From Capitella teleta (Eukaryota; Annelida; Polychaeta; Capitellidae): a stretch of DNA of 64,000 nt. Below are positions 1 through 10,780 of the stretch, one piece after another (the first letter of the stretch is position 1; every line of letters starts with the position of its first letter). The position numbers and the translations under genes were made by a program. Where the stretch lies: assembly GCA_000328365.1 (NCBI GenBank), contig KB308685.1, positions 68,504 through 132,503 on the forward strand, in the 5' to 3' direction. The notes beneath the pieces were generated by a model that saw only the letters and a list, made by a program, of their open reading frames with translations, was not told the DNA's origin and searched no databases.

Positions 1-828
1 TTCCGAGTCTTCACAAGGAATACGTATTAATTATTAATACGCAATATTTTGTGCATCACCAATCAGTATATGAACAATTTTATTCATTTTCATTCGAAAG
101 TCGTGAGAGAAGTTTGAGCGGGAAAGTGAAGCATGTGCGCTTGTTTACAATGCAGTGCGCATGCGCTGAGTGACGTCACTCGCAAAATGGCGTTTGTTTA
201 CTTCTTCACGAAGTAATATTTTGTTGCGGGTTTTAATTAATGTAAGTTCGACATGATGGTACTGGCTCATATTGTTATTTCTTGGAGCATAAATATACCA
301 TCTAACGTCTGGAGGGCTTAAACACAAGGATTTGTCGGACAATATGTCTATATTTATCATGCAATCGGCTGAGTGTGGAGCCTCGCTGCCAGTATACGCA
401 AAAAGAAGCGGTTTACCGTCGGGCGAGGTATACAGACCTCGCCCGAGAATCTGTGCTAAGCTAGCACCAAATTGCAGAAGTTAGCTAAGTATTCATGGAT
501 GAAGGGAATTCTGTTCCATCCCCTTTCACCCAAAAACTCCAAAGCTGGAAAGAGGCAGCGGGAGAAGTGGTTGGAACTTATCGCGAAATCCATGATCTCA
601 AGCGATTTAATAGCTTAATATTACAATGATCACACACTAAACACGGATAAATGCAACGATCGACACGATACGAGGCACGCTCTCCACTGAAGGAAGAAAA
701 CGTTGCCCATCACTTCCGTTTCGCAGACGATTTTTGGGGTGCGTTATGGACGTTTAGCATAACGCAAGTGAGAACTGTGACGGGCCCTATTACACAACCA
801 ATACGCCATTCGTTGGGTTCGTGTCATC
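1..828. other. Upstream region without recognised coding sequence
   Basis: Apart from the promoter-like cluster at 156-192 I see no gene here. Open frames on both strands are short and lack domain character. The stretch may hold 5' untranslated or promoter sequence for the LDLa gene that starts at 829. Confidence 0.4.
156..192 (+). promoter_or_regulatory. CpG promoter-like cluster: NRF1, CRE and YY1-type motifs
   Basis: Three textbook core-promoter motifs lie within 37 bp. TGCGCATGCGCT at 156-167 fits the NRF1 palindrome, TGACGTCA at 171-178 is a full CRE/ATF palindrome, and AAAATGGCG at 184-192 fits YY1. There is no TATA box. YY1 sites of this form usually sit at or just after the start of transcription and read in the gene's direction, which would point to the plus strand. 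The next plus-strand gene begins at 829. The ATG inside the YY1 motif opens only an 8-codon frame. That these motifs act as a promoter is inference. Confidence 0.5.
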
Positions 829-1521
829 ATGTTTTTTATGCTATTTTGCCTTTCAGTTTGCACTATTGGGCAATTTCCTTGTAGTGGGAACCTTCCAATT
901 TGCCGGAATATAGACCAATGGTGTGATGGATATATAGACTGCCCTGGAGCGACTGATGAACCGGAGGGATGCCGTGAAAGTCAGTAGCCATGCTTAATTT
1001 CTAAGGTGCTCCATCAAACTCAAATGTTTTTGCATTATTGTCTTAGGTTGTCCTGCTGGGTATCAATATTGCAACGTCACTGGCGATTGCACCCACTCCC
1101 GCGTTCTCTGTGATGGCAATGCCCATGCAGCATACTGTCCTGGTGGAATCTTTATTGGAGAGGCTTTAAATTGTGGTAAAAATACCAAATTTATAAATAA
1201 TATGTGCAATGTAAATGACAATGCACATTATATCCCAGAGTGTGATGCTTCCCTTGGCACAGTTCCATGCGACACAGGACCCTGTGTGTTCACCTGGGAG
1301 TGGTGCAATGGTTACCCTGAGTGCCCTGATGGTAGTGATGAAAAAGAAGGATGTGTAGGTCAGTATTCCGCCATATTTAGACATTGCAATGAAAATTTGA
1401 CTCTTAATCCATTTGTCGAATTTTCATTTTACTCACTGCATGGAATGTTTTATTCACAGATTACTACGATGGCAACGGAAGCGGAAGTGGAAGCGGAAGT
1501 TACGTATACGACGGCTTCTGA
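829..1521 (+). CDS. Small secreted protein with LDL-receptor class A modules
   Basis: Three-exon model: 829-979, 1047-1358, 1460-1521 (525 nt, 174 residues). Exon 1 encodes a short hydrophobic leader (MFFMLFCLSV) and an LDLa module with the Ca-binding CDG...DCPGATDEPEGC pattern. Exon 2 encodes a cysteine-rich stretch whose first half is a diverged LDLa-like module lacking a proper acidic end, followed by a good LDLa module ending CPDGSDEKEGC. Exon 3 adds a short Gly-Ser-rich tail before a stop. Both introns are phase 1, the usual phase for shuffled LDLa exons, and both donors read GTCAGT. LDLa modules bind calcium and protein ligands outside the cell. No membrane segment is visible, so the product is probably secreted. 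The third exon could instead splice onward at the GTATAC at 1504 to a longer protein, and an upstream exon is possible. The module calls are firm; the gene ends are less so. Confidence 0.72.
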
Positions 1522-2426
1522 GCGGAGAACTACTTAATGGAATGTTTATACTATTCAATAAGCCCTATCAAACATTCCTTTAAGGTGTTATTTTTATATA
1601 ATTATAGACAGAAGAAGCTGAACCAGGAAACATGGCATTAAGTGTAGAATTCACGGCTGTCACATATAGGTTGAGTTGTAAGCCCTTATCTTTGATTTGA
1701 AATTCGTTGATGAGCATCAAAATTCCAAATCTCTTGAAGTATATATGGAACTGCTGTTTTGAGACCTTCTCAAATGGCAGTGACTTTTTTTTTCGGATTG
1801 CTTAACTCGTGTCAATTTTACTCTATTCTATCACATAAAGGGGAGCTAGACTTGTAGGTTTATAGAAAGATCAAAGCATGTTCTAGGTAGACAAATTAGT
1901 TTGTCTTCTCTCAAGAAATCAAAGATTGTTATGCATACCCGTTTATTACCTAATGATTTGAATTGAAAAGACATGATAATAATTATATATATCAAACAAT
2001 AATTATTAGAAGCAATCTAAACTTACATCATAACCCATATTTGGGTAAAAAAGGAACTGAGTGAGCGCAGAGCACACGCTCTTGTGGACGGTCAAAAACA
2101 CACAATGAAATATCAAGACAAGAAATGTCCTATTGAGCAGCTCATTCAAACACATGTATGTTTAATGGTAGTTCATAGGAAGGGGTGAGTCTGAGCAGAT
2201 CCAATCGAATCTTGCAACGTATTTCTATAGTTGAACCTTCTTCAACATCTTCATGTTCATCCTCCTCATCAGCCATCTCATCAATGTACAACATGCGTCT
2301 CAAAACTGACTCGTACAAACTAACAACTTTTATAAAATAATTTGACGAAGCGTTCGTCATCCATTGTGATCAGACAGGGATACAAAACATTTATTATGCT
2401 GAATAAAAACGAGTAAACAGTGGATT
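1522..2426. other. Intergenic stretch; one acidic open frame on the minus strand
   Basis: No recognised gene. A minus-strand frame at 2142-2360 encodes an acidic patch (DEMADEEDEHEDVEE) and ends in a stop, but it has no clear splice partner and no family I recognise. Confidence 0.3.
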
Positions 2427-2758
2427 GATTAGGTCATATATCAGGTTCATCATGGACCATAGATTAGGTGTATTATGGGCCATAGATTAGGTCTATCATG
2501 GGCCATAGATTAAGTCTATCATGGGCCTTAGATTAAGTCTATCATGGGCCATGGAATAAGTCTATTATGAGTCATAGATTAGATATATCATGGGACATAG
2601 AATAAGTCTATTATGGGTCATAGATTATATATATCATGGGCCATAGATTAGGTCTATAATGGGTCATAGAATAGGTTTATCATGGGCCATATATTAGGTC
2701 TATCATAAGCTATATATTATGTCTATCATGTGCTGTCGATTAGGTCTATCATGGGCCA
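2427..2758 (+). repeat. 23-bp minisatellite, about 14 copies
   Basis: A tandem array with unit close to GATTAGGTCTATCATGGGCC plus ATA. The first unit is stretched; later units differ at a few positions each (GATTAAG, GAATAAG, TATTAGG variants). The degeneracy suggests an old array or one not recently homogenised. It does not encode an open frame of note. Confidence 0.9.
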
Positions 2759-3004
2759 ATGGGCATGCTTTATGTGGATTGCACGGATTAAACACGTTTG
2801 CTTCAGCGTTGCAATAAAATGCAACTCATGCAAATGGTTTTCATTTGGATTTTGCTGGCGCATAAGTTATTGGATTTAGCGCAGCACTTAGTTCTACACT
2901 TGGGGCAAATAGCCAAAATGTGTTTAGTGGTGTGAAGGGTTACGCCAATCCGAGAAAGAGAAGACTAACAGTGGACATTCTGCTGAAGAAATAAACATGA
3001 GAAA

Positions 3005-3276
3005 TTAGCAGAAGCTTCTTTTTGTGCATGTGCTGCTTCTGACGTTGACTTCAGACATCTTTCCCAGGTCTGTTGCTGATTGCAAAACCTTGTAATGAAT
3101 CTTGATGATGCACACCGACACAATAGCCAAGCAAAGGGTGTCCACTGTAATCAACAAGGAAGCCACATAATTCCATCCATAAATCGAGACTTCCCTTAAA
3201 TGGTTATGCGGTTGAATTCCGAAGACCATGATCATTGTCAATAGAACGCCCATACCAATAGCCCCAACCAACCAAA
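3005..3276 (-). CDS. Terminal exon of an unidentified multi-pass membrane protein
   Basis: On the minus strand an open exon starts after a strong acceptor (poly-T then TTTCAG, exon from 3276) and ends in a stop at 3005. It encodes two hydrophobic helices, about WLVGAIGMGVLLTMIMVFGI and YVASLLITVDTLCLAIVSVC, then a basic cytosolic-like tail. Two helices and a tail suggest the C-terminal part of a four-pass or larger membrane protein. A possible upstream exon around 3605-3690 on the same strand ends at a GTACAC donor, but I could not confirm it. I do not recognise the family. It lies on the same strand as the GPCRs but is not an obvious 7TM fragment. Confidence 0.4.
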
Positions 3277-4159
3277 CTGAAAAAAACAAAATTGGCTACC
3301 CTGCTATTTTAACGAAAACTATATTTCCTTCGTGGAATCAAACCATGATTATGGCACTCGTAATCGTACTAAATTGGCATGAATACTTTCGTCAAAATCT
3401 CCGTTATTCAATAACTCTAACTATACATAACTCGCTACCAAATGTACCCAATAAAATATTTACCCATTTATTAAAATGGTTTAGCCAATATATTAAAATA
3501 GATCATATCAATAATTATCTTAAAAGATGTACGATCCTTAATTGCTACATATGTAATATTAATAATAAAGATAATATCTGATTTTCGATTCCTATTTTGA
3601 GTGTACCTATATGATCAAGTATATCTTTCACGTCTTTTGTCCATAATTTGTACACTGTGTAGCAGCCTAGTTGAAGTGATACTAAACCTCGATAATAACA
3701 ACGAAACACCAAGAAATTGAATATTACATTATTTTTGAAAGACAGAACAAAAAATTCAACCATTATAATATATTTATAGGAGATGTGTTTGAAATTTTAG
3801 ATCTACGGTGATTTTTCATGAACTAGTGAACAGCATGCTTTGAAGTATGAAGACAAAAACTATGGCGTGGCTTTTTAGTTTTTCAGTTTAAATAATATTG
3901 CTGGCATGCAACATGATTCCACTGTTTGATCAACATAACCACAATTATTCACAGAACAATAATAGCATGGTGCATATTATAGACAAGTTGGACGCAATTA
4001 ACTATTAACGCATCCATGAAACAAACAAACCCAATATACACATTAAATAAACTAATTATAGTAATATAAACAGCTGTTGAATGGCCTATTTTAAATTAAG
4101 TTGACCATGCCCCCCTCTGATCAAAGTGCAAGTTTAAGTTGAACACCAACATTCGACGA
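3277..4159. other. AT-rich intergenic stretch
   Basis: Low-GC sequence without a recognisable gene or repeat. It forms the 3' side of the minus-strand GPCR that ends at 4160. Confidence 0.35.
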
Positions 4160-5200
4160 TCATGAAGTTTGTGTTAAATTCGACATGAACGTGTTAATCT
4201 TCATCTTGCAACTCCTGAATAACTCCATGAGTTCATTTCTGAATTGAGAACCTGACATGCAGTAGAACAAAAAGTTGATTGCACTGCACGAGTATGCTAG
4301 TAGGTCTGAAAAACAGCATGATACACAATATATTACAAAACGGAAGCGTTCTTCGATATCTAACCGAGCTTGAATTTCTGAGACGATCATGGCGGGGGCA
4401 TTCACAATGAGAAAAATCATGCTCTCACAGAGCAGCATGGCCGTGATGGAGCGAGACTGCTGGTTGCCCTCGCCACCGTTTGAATGCTGCCGGCGAAAAC
4501 TCTGTGACCGAGAGAGCTTCACTGCAATGCTGATGTTTGCTCCGAGCAAGAACAAGCTCGGAATTAGAAAGGAAAGTGAAAACATGATGTAGTAGCTGAA
4601 ATAGTGTATAGGTGAAACCCTCCGCGTGCAATATTTTTGAGACCTTATGACCGATAAATAATGGTCCCAAACATTAGGAAGACAAAGAAAAAAAATAACC
4701 AAAGCAATCGCCAGCCATGCAAATATCACATTTCTCCTTGTGCAAAATTCGCGAGCTTTCAGTGGATAAAACACGACGGCCAGTCTTTCAGCTGTCAGCA
4801 GGACCAATGACCAAGCAGACATGAGAGGCAGGAAGCCTGACATACTCTGCAGTTTACACATAAAATCAGATTCATATGGAAAGTAACCTGGGTAATGGTA
4901 GCTTACAGAGCTAATTTCATTGTTTGCACACCACAGAGCCAACATCAACGTGTCCAACACTAGCAGAGCACTGAGCACAAATCCAACTGATGACTGCCGA
5001 AATGTCTTCTTCTGAAGCACAACGAAAGACATCGTGTTCCCAATTGCTCCGAAAGTGGCGATTATATATTTAAAACACATCTCGTATGGATAAATACGTT
5101 CCAGGAAATTGATATACATATTAAATGGCACAAACGACGTGGTATCATTCATTGAATCCGTAGAAAGGTTCTGCAAATCCATTGTAAAGTTAACTTCCAT
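4160..5200 (-). CDS. Rhodopsin-family (class A) G-protein-coupled receptor, peptide-type, intact
   Basis: Intronless 346-residue receptor. I prefer the ATG at 5200 over the in-frame ATG at 5251, because only the former is kept in the damaged copy at 7953-8443. The N-terminus has N-glycosylation sites (NFT, NLS, NDT). Seven helices are visible at roughly residues 43-64, 73-95, 115-146, 158-178, 200-229, 250-275 and 290-314. Family landmarks: GN in TM1 (54-55), LLVLD in TM2, the TM3 ERL at 138-140 in place of DRY, Cys115 and Cys191 for the conserved extracellular disulfide, and NFLFY (309-313) in place of NPxxY, followed by a helix-8-like SQFRNELMELF. The look is of the invertebrate neuropeptide/FMRFamide/TRH-receptor-like group, but the ligand cannot be told. 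It acts at the plasma membrane through G proteins. A second copy 3 kb upstream is a pseudogene. Confidence 0.88.
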   Translation of the reverse strand: MEVNFTMDLQNLSTDSMNDTTSFVPFNMYINFLERIYPYEMCFKYIIATFGAIGNTMSFVVLQKKTFRQSSVGFVLSALLVLDTLMLALWCANNEISSVSYHYPGYFPYESDFMCKLQSMSGFLPLMSAWSLVLLTAERLAVVFYPLKAREFCTRRNVIFAWLAIALVIFFLCLPNVWDHYLSVIRSQKYCTRRVSPIHYFSYYIMFSLSFLIPSLFLLGANISIAVKLSRSQSFRRQHSNGGEGNQQSRSITAMLLCESMIFLIVNAPAMIVSEIQARLDIEERFRFVIYCVSCCFSDLLAYSCSAINFLFYCMSGSQFRNELMELFRSCKMKINTFMSNLTQTS

Positions 5201-5450
5201 GTTGGATATCAGCTTCAAAATTCCTGCTATGATACGCTTTGAGTGACACATTTAAATTCGAAACACACAATTTATATCAAAAATGAGGATGGATAAAAAT
5301 CAGCATAATTGCCCATGATAACTCTTTCTCAGTATGTGTAATTTGAAAGTGAGTTCAACGTTTTCCTTGTAATGATTGTGCCACAGGGCTTCCCAGCAAT
5401 TTATCGATTTAGGGATCACAGGTTGAGAAAAATAGAGACAACCGAGGATC
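5201..5450 (-). other. 5' flank shared with the duplicated GPCR copy
   Basis: The block at about 5340-5400 recurs almost unchanged at about 8588-8647, upstream of the damaged GPCR copy (shared words include TTTCCTTGTAATGATTGTGCC). The duplication therefore carried some 5' flanking DNA, possibly with the promoter. Confidence 0.6.
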
Positions 5451-5512
5451 TCAATACAGAAGAACCGATCTTTATTGCACAGGTAAGCGATTATATATTG
5501 TAGTGTGATAAT

Positions 5513-5567
5513 GAAGCGATTGAGTGGATATGCGATTGAGTAGATGTGCGATTGAGCAGATGAGCGA
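5513..5567 (+). repeat. Short degenerate tandem repeat, about 17-bp unit
   Basis: Three near copies of GCGATTGAGTAGATGT in a row. No coding role seen. Confidence 0.6.
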
Positions 5568-6290
5568 GTTTGCCATAATGTGGCACTGCTACAGGGGGAA
5601 ACCCCGGTCCCGGGCCTTCTGTTCTGGCGCCAGTATCATCCGATTGGTTTGGGTGGAGCCGTAAAACCCCATCATGTTCATGTTCATGTGCAAATATTCA
5701 GAAGATTTCATGAATCATAACGCACCTTTTACCCAGAAATCTATAAATCATAACGCATTTTTCTCATTACAAGTGAATCATAACTTCATGACCATTTTCA
5801 TCCTCTTCCAGTCGTGCAAAGGACAGACTAAAGACCCTCATCTGTACGTTAACCCACAAAGCCCAGTGCATCTCGTCACTGGATCTGCCGTGAGTACTCA
5901 ACCAACCAACCTTTGACCTATTCAGGTGTTTCCACGGTAACAGTGTTGCCAAGAGGGTGTAGACCCCTTTGAGCCGACCCCCCACCCTTGGAGTGCCACG
6001 CATAGCGATGACTACGGATACACGCGACTCACTGTGCACAACATCACTCACCTCTCCTGGCAACAAGTCTCAGATGATCAGGTTTTGTGACATTGATACA
6101 TTTCAATTTCTGCGAATACACTTGTTTATGAATTTATGAAAGGAAAAATATAAAAATTCTTCACTTACAGGATGGTGCCATTATGATCACGTGACTGTTG
6201 TGAAGAAAGAACACAGAGCTGGTCTTTTTAACTGCTGAAACTGAAATTCAATTGTGTCAGGGTATTTTAATGATATACAGTGTATATACA
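5568..6290. other. Intergenic stretch, no gene recognised
   Basis: Slightly richer in GC than its surroundings, with small open frames on both strands that show no domain. I see nothing I can name. Confidence 0.3.
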
Positions 6291-6440
6291 TTATTATTGC
6301 GCTTTAATGTGCTCTTAATTGGATAGTTTATATATATTTTTGGTTTAACCTTGATTTTGGAATTTCTATGTTTTAATGTTTTTTTTTTTTATATACTGAA
6401 AATAGGCTTTATGAGTGCAATAAATGAAATGAAGTATGTT
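6290..6440 (+). mobile_element. LINE 3' tail remnant
   Basis: The end, CTGAAAATAGGCTTTATGAG then TGCAATAAATGAAATGAA, resembles the 3' tail of the LINE at 9640-10245 (CTGAAAATGTGTTTTTAAG then TGTAATAAATGAAATGAA). Only the untranslated tail is present, as expected for a short 5'-truncated insertion. Confidence 0.5.
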
Positions 6441-7952
6441 GTTGAAGAGATGCATTACTTTGATTGAATGTTTAATTTCTTGCCTTTTTTGCCCTTTATA
6501 CTCTTGTCAATTCACCTGAGTGGGCCAAAGTAGTGGTATCATTGCAATGCTTTTCAATGACACTGCACTTTTCTGAGAAAGTGTTGCAAAGTGGGTTGCA
6601 GTTTAAAAACCAGCAAAGATCAAAGATATATAAATACTTGGAATAACTATACTTATTCAATAGTTCAACATGTCATGCTGCTATTCCTATCATTTCTATT
6701 CCGATTTCATCGAAATTGATGTCGATTTATTTCAATCAATAAAGTACACACAACATTTAGCCAGATTTTCACTTTTGGGAATGAACAATAATAATGATAA
6801 TTTTTTTTTATATAGCGGAAAATGCATAAAATTATCTTGTCGTTAAAACAGATGTAAAGTATAATGTACGTACGTAGCAAGAAGTGAGCTGTAATACAAA
6901 CAGGTGTGTTTTCAAAATAGATTTCAATTGGTTAATTTCATCATACATACGCAGATTAAAAAGTAAAGTATTCCATAAAAAAGGTAAAATGTTGATCTGC
7001 ATATCTGGAAAGGCACAACGGCAGCATCAATCATCTTTGATTGAACATATATGTATTCGGAAACGGACATATCTTTCGTCGGAGTTGAAGTATACAGGTA
7101 TGAGATCCGATAAGCAAAAAGGAACAGTACCGTTAATACATTTAGAAGCAGTCATTATAATTTAAACTTTAATCCACGAAGCAATGACCAGCCAATTAAG
7201 ATTCAAGAGCACAAAGCACATGCTATTGCAAGTTTCAATTATATGTTGTCTTTTTGGATTACCATTACATAACATAATATCTTTTCTGTGGCGTTCTGCT
7301 CCAGTTGAGGTTTCTTGACGAGGCATTTACTAATTCATGCTAGCATAACATCGTCGAAATCTAATTGTGTAGTGAATATTGTTTGAATGAGGATTTCAAA
7401 GGTATCTCGATTCAAGTACATCTTTCAGTCTATTGACCACCCAGAGTTGTTGGTACGCCCTCCGGCATACGCCTTTCACATGTTCATCCATGATTTAATT
7501 CGATCAGAGATCAATCGTTGGAGATATTCACGGGGTATTCAGTGCTTTTATTATTGGGACAAAGATGAGGAACTGAATATGAGGGGCTTAAGAATTATTC
7601 ACACGCTGTATAGTGGCGCAGCTGCAGTGATATTACGTGTGTTTTATCAGTAATAAAAAATGATCAAAAAGTGGAATAATAATTTCTTTTGTCTGTTTTG
7701 TTTTTCCGCTGCTAGTATGCAACACAAATACCCATAATTATTTGGTAATTAAGCACGAAACAAAAATAGTGTGATGCACATTATCAGCTACAGAACACAT
7801 CTTGTGTTTTGCTTCTACGAATTAACACTTTAATGAAAAAAAAAACCCCCCAAAAAACACGATCAGTAATACAATGTATATGATATAATTGTATTCAGCA
7901 TATTAACCGCAGTCCATTCTATATACATTATTTTGACCTTGTCTCGCTTTGA
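6441..7952. other. AT-rich intergenic stretch
   Basis: No recognised gene. An 88-codon plus-strand frame at 7387-7653 is open but matches nothing I know. Part of the block near 6535-6600 recurs near 42285-42340, so it is a dispersed repeat. Confidence 0.3.
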
Positions 7953-8443
7953 TCAAAGTGCAAGTTCAAGCTGAACACCAACATTCGACGATCTTGAAGT
8001 TTGTGATAAATTCGACATGAACGTGTTAATTAGCATCTTGCAACTCCTGAATAACTCCATGAGTTCATTTCTGAATTGAGAACCTGACATGCAGTAGAAC
8101 AAAAAGTTGATTGCTGTGCACGAGTATGCTAGTAGATCTGAAAAATAGATGACACACAATACTTCTAAACGGAAGCGTTCTTCGAAAACTGACAGAGCTT
8201 GAATTTCTGAGACGATCATTGCGGGGGCATTCACGCTGAGAAAAATCATGCTCTCACAGAGCAGCATGGCCGTGATGGAGCGAGACTGCTGGTTGCCCTC
8301 GCCACCGTTTGAATGCTCGTATGGATAAATTTGACTCCGCATATTGTAATAACCATCAAATAACTTAATAAAGTAAACCGCTTGGTATCATTCGTTGAAT
8401 ACAAAGAATTGTTCTGCAAATCCATCGTAAAGTTAACTTCCAT
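7953..8443 (-). pseudogene. GPCR pseudogene: tandem copy of the receptor at 4160-5200 with TM1-TM5 deleted
   Basis: The copy keeps the N-terminal MEVNFTMDLQ and the C-terminal third (TM6, TM7 with NFLFYCMSG, helix 8), but residues 41-238 of the parent are missing. IYPYE is joined directly to HSNGGEGNQQ, removing about 594 bp with a 2-nt AG microhomology at the breakpoint. The reading frame between the start codon and the deletion is also shifted by one. The parent's stop codon is changed, so the frame reads on for about 13 extra residues to 7953. Protein-level similarity in the retained parts is very high (for example NAPAMIVSEIQA in both). It cannot make a working 7TM receptor. Confidence 0.85.
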
Positions 8444-9587
8444 GCTGGATTTCAGCTTCAAGATTCCTGCTATGAAACGTTTTAATATGCTGGTGGATGG
8501 CACAGTGTGATTTATAGCTCGCAGTTTTCACCCAACAAAGATGATAATAGATAAATAGATGATTACCCATTTTGACAATTACGATGTAATTTGAAAGTGA
8601 GCCAAGCAATTTCCTTGTAATGATTGTGCCCCAGGGCTACCCAGCAATTAATTAGCAATCAGTTTAGACAATTGTGATCTAAAGTATCTCCACAAACTAA
8701 ATTGACGGATTGGCCAATTATCAAGAGTAGAAATAACCCTATATACGGTAAAATAACACCACTAAACAAAAAGTGCAGAACCAATACTGTATTGTAAGTC
8801 TGCTGTGTTGCTTACTACGATAAATGAATTCAAGTTTAACCCGAATTGAATTCAACCTAGAATTTATTTTTAACTACTGCAACTTACTGACGCAAAATAA
8901 AAAAAAACAATATGCAAAATACAGGAAACAGACTGGATAAAATGATTCATAAATCGAATAACATGACCGAAATCAATCACATCATCCATAATCAAACAAT
9001 CTTCACAGAACCAATCGTCATAGCTGGATGAATTTGTTCTTCGGTGAAGTTAGAATAAACCTAACAAAGTCGATCAAATAAGTGACAAACAACCAAGAAA
9101 TATGCATGAATCAGCGCAAATGAAAAACACCTCATTGAACTATTTAAAAAAACAAAGCAAAAACAAAAACGAAAAACCCTCATCAAGCTCTAACCAAAAC
9201 AAAACACATTCTCCCCAAACACTACAAATGATTTATTTATCACCCCGTTGTTGAATTCCAGAGGTGATTCAATTAAACCTCTTCAAATCGATGCAAAATA
9301 CCATCAACAAAATTAGCATCACAGGAAATTAGTCAAATTACCTATTTATTTCCTCAAAGAAGCACCCAGACAAACATTCCAACTCGACAAATAGACCCCC
9401 AAATGCAAATTTTTCGAAAAGCATCCTGCCAAAATAGCGTTTTCTACTACGGACCATAATTATTCTCTACACTGCCACAGAACACCAAAAGAAAAAGGGC
9501 ACGTCACAAACACAACACTAATAATACATCACAAATAACGTGTACACACTGCCACTCCACATCTAACATCGGTCTTAATCGTCCTAT
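8444..9587. other. AT-rich intergenic stretch
   Basis: Contains the duplicated GPCR 5' flank near 8588-8647, then about 900 bp with no recognisable gene. Confidence 0.35.
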
Positions 9588-9624
9588 CGTGTTCTTGTAT
9601 TCATTGTATGAATACAAGAACACG
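9588..9624. repeat. Perfect inverted repeat, 16-bp arms with 5-bp loop
   Basis: CGTGTTCTTGTATTCA at 9588-9603 is followed by TTGTA and its exact reverse complement at 9609-9624. It lies just upstream of the LINE fragment and may be a remnant of another element. Confidence 0.8.
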
Positions 9625-9639
9625 TGAGATGTGTTTTAA

Positions 9640-10245
9640 ATAACGACATTTCATCACTGAAGACGCCGTTCGACAACTTGTCCACGCCAATGTCATGAGC
9701 TACATTGACTACTGTAACGCCCTGCTACCAGGATCTCCATCTTACCTGATCGACAGACTCCAGCACATACAGAACTGTGCAGCCCGCCTAGTGAAATGTG
9801 CAGATAGACACTCGCCATCCCTCCTTCTGCTGAAAGAACTACATTGGCTACCCATTATGTCATTAATTTTAAAGCCCTGCGTGGCTTAGCACCACCATAT
9901 ATTTGCTCTCTTATCAATGTTCATACACCTGCTCGCCCCCTTCGCTCATCAAACTTCACATTGCTGTCTGTACCTAAATTTCATCTTCAATCATATGGCT
10001 ACTGAACATTAGCCCACCAAGCACCCATCCTTTGGAACCGATTACCTTCCAACATATAGAACCAGCAATCGCTTGATTCTTTTAAAGCCCAACTTAAGAC
10101 TTACTATTTTAACATTGCTTTTTCTAGTATTTTTTATTTTATTTTCCTTTTTACTTCTGTTTTTACAGCGCATTTGAATGTTCTTTGATGTTGCTGAAAA
10201 TGTGTTTTTAAGTGTAATAAATGAAATGAAATGAAATGAAATATC
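9640..10245 (+). mobile_element. LINE (CR1/Jockey-superfamily-like) 3' end, 5'-truncated and decayed
   Basis: The translated sequence shows the familiar end of a LINE reverse transcriptase ORF: SYIDYCNALLPG, RLQHIQNCAARLV, LLKELHWLPI, then after a frame change FKALRGLAPPYI. It ends with an AT-rich 3' tail and an (ATGAA)n terminus near 10213-10245. The upstream reverse transcriptase core is absent. A second copy of this family's tail lies inverted at 17921-18079. Confidence 0.85.
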
Positions 10246-10580
10246 TTTTCCTTTGTTCCTTTTTCTTCTCTCTGTTCATAGGGGGAGTACCCGCAACTCG
10301 GTTACGGGCTTCTCAGTCTACGGTTGCTCACGCTGGATGAATACTTTTTTTGTTATATTGTAAACGTTAGTGTAATGAAATATGAAAAGGTAGACGTAGA
10401 AACAAAAGACAATTAAACTTTTTTTTTGCGATCTCGCAGACTTAAATGGAACAAGTACCACTTTGGATCTCTGTTGACATAGTACAATGTAATCCATTGA
10501 AATATGCCTTTTATTTTTATCAAGAATATCAAAAGCTGAGTTTAGTGGAAACAATTGTTACTACGTACTATATTGTTCAG

Positions 10581-10616
<36 letters not shown>

Positions 10617-10780
10617 GGGTGGAGTCGAAACCAATAAGCTGTAAGTGGTGAGAGGTGATTCGGAAACAACATCATTCACCAAACTGCAATTCTCGAATAT
10701 ATTGTCCCACAATTGCATTATTTAGGCTTAAATGTACACGCGAGGGAAATGAATTATGCTCAAATGGACAGTCCCCGCTT
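10246..10780. other. Intergenic stretch with long poly(A)
   Basis: Contains a 31-bp A tract at 10583-10613, otherwise no gene or element I can identify. Confidence 0.4.

Noticed and set aside
4389-4670. Open frames on both strands inside the GPCR
   Set aside because: They are shadows of the intact 7TM frame and have no domain content.
5600-5660. TGGCGCCA word near 5626, possibly a tRNA primer-binding site of an LTR element
   Set aside because: No terminal repeats, gag or pol similarity nearby; the match is only eight bases.
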